Of a DNA stretch of 64,000 nt, positions 56,857 through 64,000 are shown piece after piece. The stretch is from Desulfotalea sp. GTDB lineage: Bacteria; Desulfobacterota; Desulfobulbia; Desulfobulbales; Desulfocapsaceae. The position numbers and the translations under genes were made by a program. The notes beneath the pieces were generated by a model, which saw only the letters and a program-made list of their open reading frames with translations, made no database searches and was not told the DNA's origin. How positions within the stretch are numbered: the stretch's first letter is position 1; the number at the start of each line of letters is the position of its first letter. The DNA lies in the NCBI GenBank assembly GCA_002733995.1, contig NVXR01000002.1:1-64000 (forward strand). The letters run 5' to 3'.

Positions 56857-57411
56857 TCAAACAAGAGCCATCTGTTTTGCGACCTCATCTCTTTTATCTT
56901 CGCCAATAAGTACCTCTAGAAGTTTCAGAGAAAATTCGATCGAAGCGCCAGCTCCTCGTGCTGTAATACAATTTTTATCGACCACAACACTCTGATCCGT
57001 ATATTGCTGGGATGGTAGTTGTTCTGCAAACACCGGGTGACAGGTAGCATTCTTGCCATCAAGTAGTCCCTGACTACCGAGTACCAAGGCAGGAGCCGCA
57101 CAAATGGCTGCATAAAATCGACCCGCATCATTTTGCTTTCGCAAAAGCTGAGCCAAAGGCTGGGAGGCTGCAAGAATTTCTGCCCCCGGGATACCGCCAG
57201 GGAGTACAATCAGGTCATACTGGACATCGGTACAATCTGAAATATATTTGTCAGTGAGCACAGGAACACCATGGGAAGAAATGACCTGCAGCTCATCCGC
57301 CACCGCCACAAGGTCTACATGCACCCCTGCCCGACGAAAGACATCCACCACACTAAGGGCCTCAACCATCTCAAAACCTGCCGCCAAGGGCACAAGAACT
57401 TTCTTTTCCAC
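56857..57411 (-). CDS. DJ-1/PfpI family protein
   Basis: 184 residues of the DJ-1/YajL subfamily: nucleophile Cys104 in AAICAAPALVLG, the partner Glu17 in AAGFEMVEAL, and VDVFRRAGV. Homologues act as glyoxalase-type, chaperone or oxidative-stress proteins; which applies here cannot be told. GGAGG lies upstream of the ATG. It is divergent from the gene at 57563 and ends at a terminator. Confidence 0.92.
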   Translation of the reverse strand: MEKKVLVPLAAGFEMVEALSVVDVFRRAGVHVDLVAVADELQVISSHGVPVLTDKYISDCTDVQYDLIVLPGGIPGAEILAASQPLAQLLRKQNDAGRFYAAICAAPALVLGSQGLLDGKNATCHPVFAEQLPSQQYTDQSVVVDKNCITARGAGASIEFSLKLLEVLIGEDKRDEVAKQMALV

Positions 57412-57562
57412 TGCTTCCTCCTTTTGTAATCAGAGCACCGCCTGGACCCATGAAAAATGCGCGTTCAGAAGGTACTGCTATGAATATTATGTTATATTCT
57501 ATATGTATCAATTACACTATGGCAACGTCACACAACCCCCAAACATCACTATAGGAATTTCA

Positions 57563-58252
57563 ATGCAAGATCAACTACCGATACAAGGCCGTCCCGTTGC
57601 CGAAAATGGATTTTCAGTCATGCAAACTCTGGCCATTGTCGCTCTGGCAATGTTCATGACCGCAGTAGGGACTGTATTTGCTATCAAGATATTTCTTTTT
57701 TCTCCACCTTTTGATCCGGTTGTCCTCTCGGAAAAAGAGGCGCAACATCTCTCTTCAAAGTTAGCCGTTCTCGACGAATTTGGTAAAAATACAGAGACAG
57801 CTGCCACAACGACACCGGCCAATGCTCTGTCCCCTGAGAAATATAGTGAAGACGACAATTCTAGAAACATTGAATTCACAGAGCGTGAAATCAACGCCAT
57901 GCTTGCCAAAAATACCGACCTCGCCGATAAACTCGTCATCGACCTCGCCCAGGATTTAATCAGCATAAAACTTCTCATTCCTCTGAATCCAGATTTCCCT
58001 GTGCTGGGTGGTAAGACCTTTAAGGTAAAGGCTGGCGCAGAACTGGCCTACAAAAATGGCAGACCTGTGGTAAAGCTTAAAGGCGTCAGCCTTATGGGGG
58101 TCCCCATGCCCAACAGCTGGCTGGGCGGCTTAAAAAACATCGATCTGATACAAGAGTATGGTGCAGATGAAGGCTTTTGGAAAGCCTTTGCAGATGGGGT
58201 GGAAGCTATTGTTATTAAAGATGGATTGATACAGATTGAGCTCAAGCCATAA
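57563..58252 (+). CDS. Membrane-anchored protein of unknown function
   Basis: 229 residues with one N-terminal helix (TLAIVALAMFMTAVGTVFAIKIF, about 26-48) and an extracytoplasmic domain. It begins with a Thr/Ala-rich linker and then a beta-type region (FTEREINAMLAKNTDLADKL, later PVVKLKGVSLMGVPMPNSWLGG). It resembles DUF2140/YpmS-like lipid-binding proteins in pattern only. The frame is open to 57248, but that overlaps the divergent DJ-1 gene; AGGA 6 bases before the ATG at 57563 decides. It ends at a strong terminator. Confidence 0.8.
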   Translation: MQDQLPIQGRPVAENGFSVMQTLAIVALAMFMTAVGTVFAIKIFLFSPPFDPVVLSEKEAQHLSSKLAVLDEFGKNTETAATTTPANALSPEKYSEDDNSRNIEFTEREINAMLAKNTDLADKLVIDLAQDLISIKLLIPLNPDFPVLGGKTFKVKAGAELAYKNGRPVVKLKGVSLMGVPMPNSWLGGLKNIDLIQEYGADEGFWKAFADGVEAIVIKDGLIQIELKP

Positions 58253-58255
58253 CTC

Positions 58256-58288
58256 AAAAGGCCACCGATGGGTTATCGGTGGCCTTTT
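58256..58288 (+). terminator. Strong, bidirectional rho-independent terminator
   Basis: A perfect 14-bp stem AAAAGGCCACCGAT / ATCGGTGGCCTTTT (58256-58269, 58275-58288) with a 5-base loop lies 3 bases after the stop at 58252. The A and T ends make it usable from both sides. Confidence 0.92.
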
Positions 58289-58379
58289 GCTTATTCTCTA
58301 AGAGACTCGCGTAGCAAGCTGAATTCCCGATCGGCTCAGGCGGTGACCCAACCAATACGAGCGACCTTATTTGCAAGGG

Positions 58380-58440
58380 CCTATGTTTTTGCAATAAACC
58401 ACAGGTAGCCATGGTTTATTGCAAAAGGCAGTGACATAGG
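58380..58440. repeat. Long intergenic inverted repeat
   Basis: A perfect 15-bp inner stem TTTTGCAATAAACCA / TGGTTTATTGCAAAA (58387-58401, 58412-58426) is extended by an outer perfect 7-bp pair CCTATGT / ACATAGG (58380-58386, 58434-58440) with one 7-base bulge (58427-58433). It is not a normal terminator. It shares ACAG(G)TAGCCAT and TATTGCAAAA with the palindrome at 8882-8928. Confidence 0.6.
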
Positions 58441-58468
58441 TGCTGCCCCCTCAATAGGCAAGAACGGG

Positions 58469-60292
58469 CTAACGTGATTCTTTAATGGGTACTTCCTTAA
58501 TAGGCGGCGCCACTATTATCGTACTGTTAAAAGCATTCTCTATGCCATCAACCCGAACCTCCTGCACATCCTGGTCCGCTGTACCTATAAGACTTGGATC
58601 GAGAGTATTCATCTCCTGCTCCACCCTTGCAATATTACCAAGAACCTTAGCAATTATTTCAGAGTCCGGATATTTCACCAGGATATCACGAAGCAACTGT
58701 CTGGATTCTATCAACAATCTCTTACGGCTTTCCAGATCCGTCGTTTTGGTAAACCTGATAAATAAGCTAGCTGCCTTCTTTCTGTCAGCCTTTGCCGCCT
58801 GTAGTGAAATCTCTTTAATTTTGTTTTCGGCCTTTACTCCATACTCGGTGTCAAGAAGGCCGGTAAAAACATCGATAGCTTCATCATAGCGCCCTCCTTT
58901 AACAAGCAACATACCATTGTTCCACTGGTGCTGTAGCTCCTGCATTAAAGCCATTCTATCTGTTTCTTTTTCCACGGCAGCAGCAAGCAATAACGCGTCA
59001 TTCTGTGCCTTTACCTGTAGCTGTTTATCCGCATCTATAATATTTGTGGGCATTGTATCGAGCAGCTCAAGGGCCTCATCAAATTTTTTCTCAGAGCCTA
59101 ATGCATCCACCGCACCGACAAAAGAATCAAACCACTCATCAGCTCTTAACATTGCTGATTCACGAATGAAATCCACATTAGACGAAACGGGAGAATAGGG
59201 GTAATTTGCGAGAAACTTGTCGGTCTGCCAGACAATTTTATAGCCATCTTGCTCGGGAATAAAACTTAAGTAATTGCGCAGCATGGAAGAATATTCGGCA
59301 AGTTCCGGACTATCATCCATTGACCTGTCAAGAATAGAAAGTTGCAGTTTAGACCATTCTTCAAGTCTACCAAGATTTTCATAATCTTCTGATATTTTCT
59401 TATACTGAACTTCTGCAGACTTATAGTCCCCTGCAGCTGTATATAAATCCGCCAGAATTTTGCGCAAAGACACCAAATCAGTCGGCTGCTCATCTGAATC
59501 AGACATCTGATCAACAACCTGACGATACACCTCAGTCGCCTTTCCTTCCTGATTCAGATACATCAAGGCATTACCATACTTGACCTTTGCCCTGACATGA
59601 ACCCGAGGAATCTGAAAAGGAGGAATCTGCAACCATACCTGCACAACTTCCTCATATTCACGACTCTCGTCATATCGGTCTATGAGTGTTTCAAGCTTTG
59701 AGAGATCGGCCCCTTCTTCCCGCTTATTCCAGCCGACGCCCTGGTCCTCTGAGGCCGAAACCAGTTTTCCACAACCGTCCTCTAAAAACTCTATATCGGC
59801 TGTCTGTAGTTGAAAAATATCCTTTGCACTAATCTGATCAGCAGTGAAAATCTTATGAGCCTGAAGCATTTTACTGCGAAGATCACTGTAACCATTGAGC
59901 ACATGTTGAAGTCTTCTGAAACAACGAACCATCTTGGCAGCATCGTCTTCATGGACATCTATTCCAACTGACTTAATGTCCAGTTCTTTCCATTTATCAA
60001 GCTTTCTTCCATATTCAAAGATACGATCGTTGACGTACACCATAGAAGGAAGAACCACCTCTATATCCTCTTCCACTATGGTATCGTCCTGTTCGATACC
60101 AAGATCCAGATAACGCGGCGGTGTTACAGTTTTAACAACGCTAGAGTCTTGGGACGGTACCGCCGCCTGGACCTGATAGACACCCCCGGAAGCTGTAGAA
60201 CGGGGGGAGACTTTAGCCATGTCAGGAAGGGCACAACCACTGATCCCAGCAACACAGAGTGAAAGGATGATATTCCAAGCAAGTTTTTTCAT
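58469..60292 (-). CDS. TPR-like lipoprotein
   Basis: 607 residues. A lipoprotein signal ends in GISGC (lipidated Cys20), then a linker and a largely helical body with TPR-like repeats, for example RAKVKYGNALMYLNQEGKAT near 230, DLYTAAGDYKSAEVQYKKIS near 290 and LLVKGGRYDEAIDVFTGLL near 470. No enzymatic motif. GAGGA 6 bases before the ATG is a good ribosome-binding site. It is about 95 bases downstream of the class A PBP gene on the same strand, so it may be an envelope partner or activator of that PBP (LpoA-like by analogy only). Confidence 0.8.
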   Translation of the reverse strand: MKKLAWNIILSLCVAGISGCALPDMAKVSPRSTASGGVYQVQAAVPSQDSSVVKTVTPPRYLDLGIEQDDTIVEEDIEVVLPSMVYVNDRIFEYGRKLDKWKELDIKSVGIDVHEDDAAKMVRCFRRLQHVLNGYSDLRSKMLQAHKIFTADQISAKDIFQLQTADIEFLEDGCGKLVSASEDQGVGWNKREEGADLSKLETLIDRYDESREYEEVVQVWLQIPPFQIPRVHVRAKVKYGNALMYLNQEGKATEVYRQVVDQMSDSDEQPTDLVSLRKILADLYTAAGDYKSAEVQYKKISEDYENLGRLEEWSKLQLSILDRSMDDSPELAEYSSMLRNYLSFIPEQDGYKIVWQTDKFLANYPYSPVSSNVDFIRESAMLRADEWFDSFVGAVDALGSEKKFDEALELLDTMPTNIIDADKQLQVKAQNDALLLAAAVEKETDRMALMQELQHQWNNGMLLVKGGRYDEAIDVFTGLLDTEYGVKAENKIKEISLQAAKADRKKAASLFIRFTKTTDLESRKRLLIESRQLLRDILVKYPDSEIIAKVLGNIARVEQEMNTLDPSLIGTADQDVQEVRVDGIENAFNSTIIVAPPIKEVPIKESR

Positions 60293-60387
60293 ATTTTTTC
60301 CTCAAACAGTAAGGGGAAACGCGGGCTAACAACCATGAACTGGAGTAATTATACGATTACCCATTATAATTTCAATGTTTCTTCATT

Positions 60388-63300
60388 TTAATGTACAGTT
60401 TGTCCAGCCGTATTCCAATATGGCACATAGTTTCTTTCGACAACAAAACGACCTGCACTGGTCTTTTTACCAAAGGTGAGAATGGCTGGAGTATATCGTG
60501 ATAATTCACTCACGGAAGAAAAAGGCTCAATAACAGTCCCCCCCCCTTCGGCATCAACAGCAACGTTAAGCTGTCCAAGGGCTGGCCTTTTAATTGCCAA
60601 TCCATAAAACGAAAGATCTACAGGATCGAGTCGACCGGTATAATCCTGCTCCTGCATCAAGGCATTAGCAATATAACTCCAGGTAGGTAAGGCCCCGGCG
60701 GAACCAGTGATTCGACTCGTCTTCCGTCGCATTGGACGATTATCGTCAAAACCTACATAGACACCGATGGCGTAGCCATTATCGAGACTCATAGCAACAC
60801 CATCAGCTGCAACTTCTGGAAGATACCCGAGAAAAGACGCATTGGTATAGTTATTTGCAGTCCCTGTTTTGCCCAAAAGAGGCACTGAAAGATCCAAATG
60901 TTCAATACCATCTACAACTGTTGTGTTCTCTGCACCGGTGGTATTATCCTTGAATTTAACAATCTTAGTTGCACCTCTTCCAGTGCCAAACGTAACAATA
61001 TTTTCAAGAATTCCCCCTAGGGCAAGACTGGTTTTGCTATCAATGACCGTCTTCTTTGTAGCTTGAGGCTCATATAGCACGCGTCCCTCTGCGGATACAA
61101 TACGCTCAATGATGGCGAGTGAATCATTTTCTTCATCGTCAAGCCCTTCAGGAAAGGTTGTAACCATACCTGAGACAAGCCCTTCATACATCCTTGTAGC
61201 CTCCAACAGGGTAATCACACTGGAACCAAGCGGAAAGGAAAGCACCGCGTCCAGACGACTTTTTACCCCTAGCTCCCGGGCCAGTTTTTTAAGATAGAAC
61301 AAGCCCACCGTGATTCTGAAATCATCCACCTTGGCGAGCACTTCAAAATCATAGGGAAGGGCGTTTAATAATTTTTTATACTCATGCTCATACTGCACCG
61401 TCGTCTTGTGAAAGGCAAGGGCAGTCAAAGAACCGTTCAGTTTTATCTGCTCCCAGAATAGAGTCCGTCCAAGAGCCCCCTGCCTCTGCAGATAACGGAT
61501 AAGCTCCGACACTCTTATGGGTGTTAGTCCTTTAACATCAGCCTCATCTAGCATGAAAAAAAACTCATTATTCAACTCATCGACATAAAAAACGCTGGCG
61601 GTTCCTGCGGCAGCCAGCAAACTGTAGTCAGGCAAAGACTGATCAAGCACCCCATCAATCATTACCCGGTAACTGTTAAGTTTTTCATCTAAGCCAGCCA
61701 ATGTGAGATAACTATTTCCCAATAATTTTTTGCGCAAATTGAGTTCATTAAGGGTTCTGTTACTTACCTTCTTCTTTTTCCTTTCAGCTGTTATAGCAGC
61801 CGAAAGATTACCTGTAAAACGTGCGTAGTTCCGACCATATGCAAGTTCCTTTAGCAGCTGATAATCATCGACCAAATCGTCGAATATAAAATCCGTTTCA
61901 AGGTTAGATACAGCCTCGGAATATGCCACTTTTCGCAGGGCATTTTTATTCACATGGATTCCATATCTATCGCGGATACGAGCCTTGTAGCTTCGATACG
62001 GCTCATTATCTCCATCCACAACCTTCGGAACAAGACCGACGGCCCCAGCAACGTCGCGAAATTCAGCAGGAGACAGCTTGGCACAAAGATTTGCTAGCAG
62101 CCACACAGATGCGACATTCTCAGAATGGACCCCTGCCCAACTCATGGAAACCCAATTGTTATGACTCACATGGTCGGGTCTTGGAAAATATGGTTTACCA
62201 TGATAAACAAAAACATCTCTTGTGTTTTTGAGGGGATCGGCACTATTCCACCCCAGTTGTAAGGCGGCTGCGTAGACTAAAGGTTTAAAGGCAGAGCCCA
62301 TGGTACGCCTGGCATGGATAGCACGGTTGTAAAACCGATTTTCAGTTCCACCGGCAATACTTTTAATCTTACCTTTTTGAATAACGATGGCACCACCTTG
62401 AACTTTGGGATACTTTTCAAGACGCAAAAGACATGGTTCCAGACCATCGGCAACCTGACTCACGCTCACCCACACCCTGTCTCCTTCTCGCAATTCTTTC
62501 ACCAAAATGGCCTGATCTTGCTTGCCAGTGACACTCCAGCGATTCTTTCTATATCGCACATCGGCAAGCACAAGTTTTTTTAGACCAGCAGCATCTATGG
62601 TAGCATCGCCCAACTTTTTATCGAGGGACACCACTATTGATCTGTCACGGCCCTTACCGGTGATAGTTCGTATGGTTCCGAAAAGAAATGCACCCTTGAT
62701 ACAAGCATTGTCCCCGCTATACTTAAGGGCTACCAGCTCATTCTGAACCTCGTCTCTTTTATAGCCTCTAAGACGAACATCAAGCCTCGACAGTTCACCC
62801 CGAAGAGCAGCTAAGGTTTCCTTTTGTAACCCCTTATCAACAGTTGTAATAACCTTTACACCAGAGGTGGCAATATTGTTGATGCCCTTTGCCTTAAGAG
62901 CCTCACGCACAGCGGTTGATGAAACGGCCTCCCGAACAAGTTCCATTGAATAGTCAAGAGAATAGCCCACTCGACCATGTCGAAAACCTATGTCTGAGCC
63001 AAGAGCCTCATTGTACGCATAGCTGCCTATCCGGCCACTTTCCTTCATTTTATCAAGGACATAACGCAAACGAATTTTGGCTCTCCTTCGCGCTTTTTCG
63101 GCTCCTTCCTCGGTCTTTTTTATAAAGGGATTATAGTAATTCGGGCGCTTAACACTTCCTGCGATAAAGGCACACTCAACAAGGTTCAACTCTGAAGGTG
63201 TTTTGTCAAAATAATAGCGTGCAGCAACACCTAGACCATGACCATTACCACTCACGTAGAATTGATTGGCATAAAATTCAAAGATTTTCTCTTTGGAATA

Positions 63301-63768
63301 ATAATACTCAAGACGCAGGGCAAACAGCAGCTCCTTAAGCTTCGATTTGTAGGACCTGTCTTCTCGTTTAAAGAGGTTTTTGGCCGTCTGCTGGGTCAGA
63401 GTACTTCCGCCTTGGACGACTCTACCAGCCTGAATGTTTTTCAGCATGGCCCGACTTATGCCGACAATATCAAATCCAAAATGTTCAAAGAAACGTCCAT
63501 CCTCTGCGGCAACCAGAGCATTGACAAAATCAGAGGGTATTTCACTATATTTGACGTATTGTCGATGCGCTGTATCAAAGAAGACACCAAGTCTAGATAC
63601 ACCATCGCTGTAATACACATGGCTTTCACGGCCAAGAATCTGCTCGATGTTTTTCTCGCTGATTTCGTTTCCGGGTTCAACGACGACCAGCATATACAAC
63701 CAACCGGAGAAGGAACAAACAACGATGAGCATGAGTAAAATTGTGGTGAAAAATAACTTTTTAAGCAT
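60388..63768 (-). CDS. Bifunctional penicillin-binding protein (class A, PBP1-like), extended
   Basis: 1126 residues, much longer than the usual 750-850. An N-terminal anchor (about 5-28) is followed by a GT51 transglycosylase domain (about 50-220: AAEDGRFFEHFGFD, GGSTLTQQTAKNLFKRED) and a transpeptidase domain with Ser of SAFKP near residue 492, SEN near 548 and KTGT near 966. The distance between SxN and KTG (over 400 residues) is about twice normal, so a large insertion of unrecognised sequence lies between (about 580-790). It polymerises and crosslinks peptidoglycan. Start AAA-rich, without a strong ribosome-binding site. Confidence 0.93.
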   Translation of the reverse strand: MLKKLFFTTILLMLIVVCSFSGWLYMLVVVEPGNEISEKNIEQILGRESHVYYSDGVSRLGVFFDTAHRQYVKYSEIPSDFVNALVAAEDGRFFEHFGFDIVGISRAMLKNIQAGRVVQGGSTLTQQTAKNLFKREDRSYKSKLKELLFALRLEYYYSKEKIFEFYANQFYVSGNGHGLGVAARYYFDKTPSELNLVECAFIAGSVKRPNYYNPFIKKTEEGAEKARRRAKIRLRYVLDKMKESGRIGSYAYNEALGSDIGFRHGRVGYSLDYSMELVREAVSSTAVREALKAKGINNIATSGVKVITTVDKGLQKETLAALRGELSRLDVRLRGYKRDEVQNELVALKYSGDNACIKGAFLFGTIRTITGKGRDRSIVVSLDKKLGDATIDAAGLKKLVLADVRYRKNRWSVTGKQDQAILVKELREGDRVWVSVSQVADGLEPCLLRLEKYPKVQGGAIVIQKGKIKSIAGGTENRFYNRAIHARRTMGSAFKPLVYAAALQLGWNSADPLKNTRDVFVYHGKPYFPRPDHVSHNNWVSMSWAGVHSENVASVWLLANLCAKLSPAEFRDVAGAVGLVPKVVDGDNEPYRSYKARIRDRYGIHVNKNALRKVAYSEAVSNLETDFIFDDLVDDYQLLKELAYGRNYARFTGNLSAAITAERKKKKVSNRTLNELNLRKKLLGNSYLTLAGLDEKLNSYRVMIDGVLDQSLPDYSLLAAAGTASVFYVDELNNEFFFMLDEADVKGLTPIRVSELIRYLQRQGALGRTLFWEQIKLNGSLTALAFHKTTVQYEHEYKKLLNALPYDFEVLAKVDDFRITVGLFYLKKLARELGVKSRLDAVLSFPLGSSVITLLEATRMYEGLVSGMVTTFPEGLDDEENDSLAIIERIVSAEGRVLYEPQATKKTVIDSKTSLALGGILENIVTFGTGRGATKIVKFKDNTTGAENTTVVDGIEHLDLSVPLLGKTGTANNYTNASFLGYLPEVAADGVAMSLDNGYAIGVYVGFDDNRPMRRKTSRITGSAGALPTWSYIANALMQEQDYTGRLDPVDLSFYGLAIKRPALGQLNVAVDAEGGGTVIEPFSSVSELSRYTPAILTFGKKTSAGRFVVERNYVPYWNTAGQTVH
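60538..60546 (-). repeat. G9 homopolymer in the PBP gene
   Basis: Nine Gs on the coding strand encode the EGGGTVI segment near the PBP C-terminus. Slippage here would shift the frame after the catalytic motifs. Confidence 0.6.
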
Positions 63769-64000
63769 AAATTCAGGTTTTTTTAGAAAATACAGAGTCT
63801 CAAATTCGAATCAAAACACAGCCGGAAGCCCACCAATGCTCATTAAACTTGCAATTGAGCACAACTTAGGGTTTAAATACTGTCAATATTTTTCTGAGGT
63901 TACACTCGCACAAATGTACTACCCTTAATACAACAAAAGTTGGGATATGTACCTTCTTCGCAATCCAGCGACAAGGGTAACTTCGAACAAATTGTCAGGG
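63769..64000. other. Non-coding end of the window
   Basis: About 230 bases upstream of the PBP gene with no gene I can support. Presumably holds the PBP promoter; no element is convincing. Confidence 0.4.

Noticed and set aside
63647..63928. 93-codon rightward frame at the right edge
   Set aside because: It overlaps the 5' end of the PBP gene on the opposite strand and has no ribosome-binding site or family match.

Overview
The window looks like the chromosome of a Gram-negative, probably anaerobic sulfur-metabolising bacterium, most likely Desulfobacterota (Desulfobulbales/Desulfotalea-like). This is an inference from content: a small siroheme/[4Fe-4S] sulfite-reductase-type protein, an RND efflux system with an outer-membrane TolC partner, lipoproteins with lipoboxes, an ABC-exported O-antigen locus, and an FrhB-like protein next to a pyruvyl transferase. 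Base composition is moderately AT-rich. No rRNA, tRNA or CRISPR array was seen.

Layout. 0.4-6.4 kb: a leftward signalling block of response regulator, LysM-FecR envelope protein and CHASE2 histidine kinase, preceded by a HEAT-like protein. 6.4-12.5 kb: a long non-coding region with an orphan rightward terminator, a divergent sigma-70 factor, a thiamine-binding MTH1187-type protein, a beta-lactamase-fold protein lacking the usual Glu166, and glyA with a clear terminator. 12.6-40.8 kb: a leftward surface-polysaccharide locus. It holds Wzm/Wzt, a 1675-residue sulfotransferase/multi-glycosyltransferase fusion, RffA, two polyprenyl-phosphate-type GT2 enzymes, four polytopic GT-C-like proteins, an SMR/EamA-type small flippase, a pyruvyl transferase plus FrhB-like pair, and a tightly coupled module of ThDP enzyme, ATP-grasp ligase and metallophosphoesterase next to a beta-propeller protein, a methyltransferase and WbqC. 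Decayed IS3-family transposase pieces lie on both sides of the 27.8-40.8 kb half.

41.8-64 kb: mostly housekeeping and accessory genes: an MFS transporter and hybrid kinase; leuCD; a TolC-adaptor-RND tripartite pump followed by a DUF309 gene; the mini sulfite-reductase-like protein; NRDE/TANGO2, Nudix, DUF2237 and DJ-1 family proteins; an anchored protein of unknown function; a TPR-like lipoprotein; and an unusually long class A penicillin-binding protein.

How the genes work together: Wzm/Wzt imply export of a finished polyprenyl-linked glycan to the periplasm. The small flippase, GT2 and GT-C proteins suggest periplasmic decoration of that glycan. The ThDP/ATP-grasp module is the best candidate for an undescribed sugar or acyl modification. 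G homopolymers of 8-10 nt lie at the translation start of the giant transferase and inside the ThDP enzyme, so phase variation of the surface glycan should be tested.
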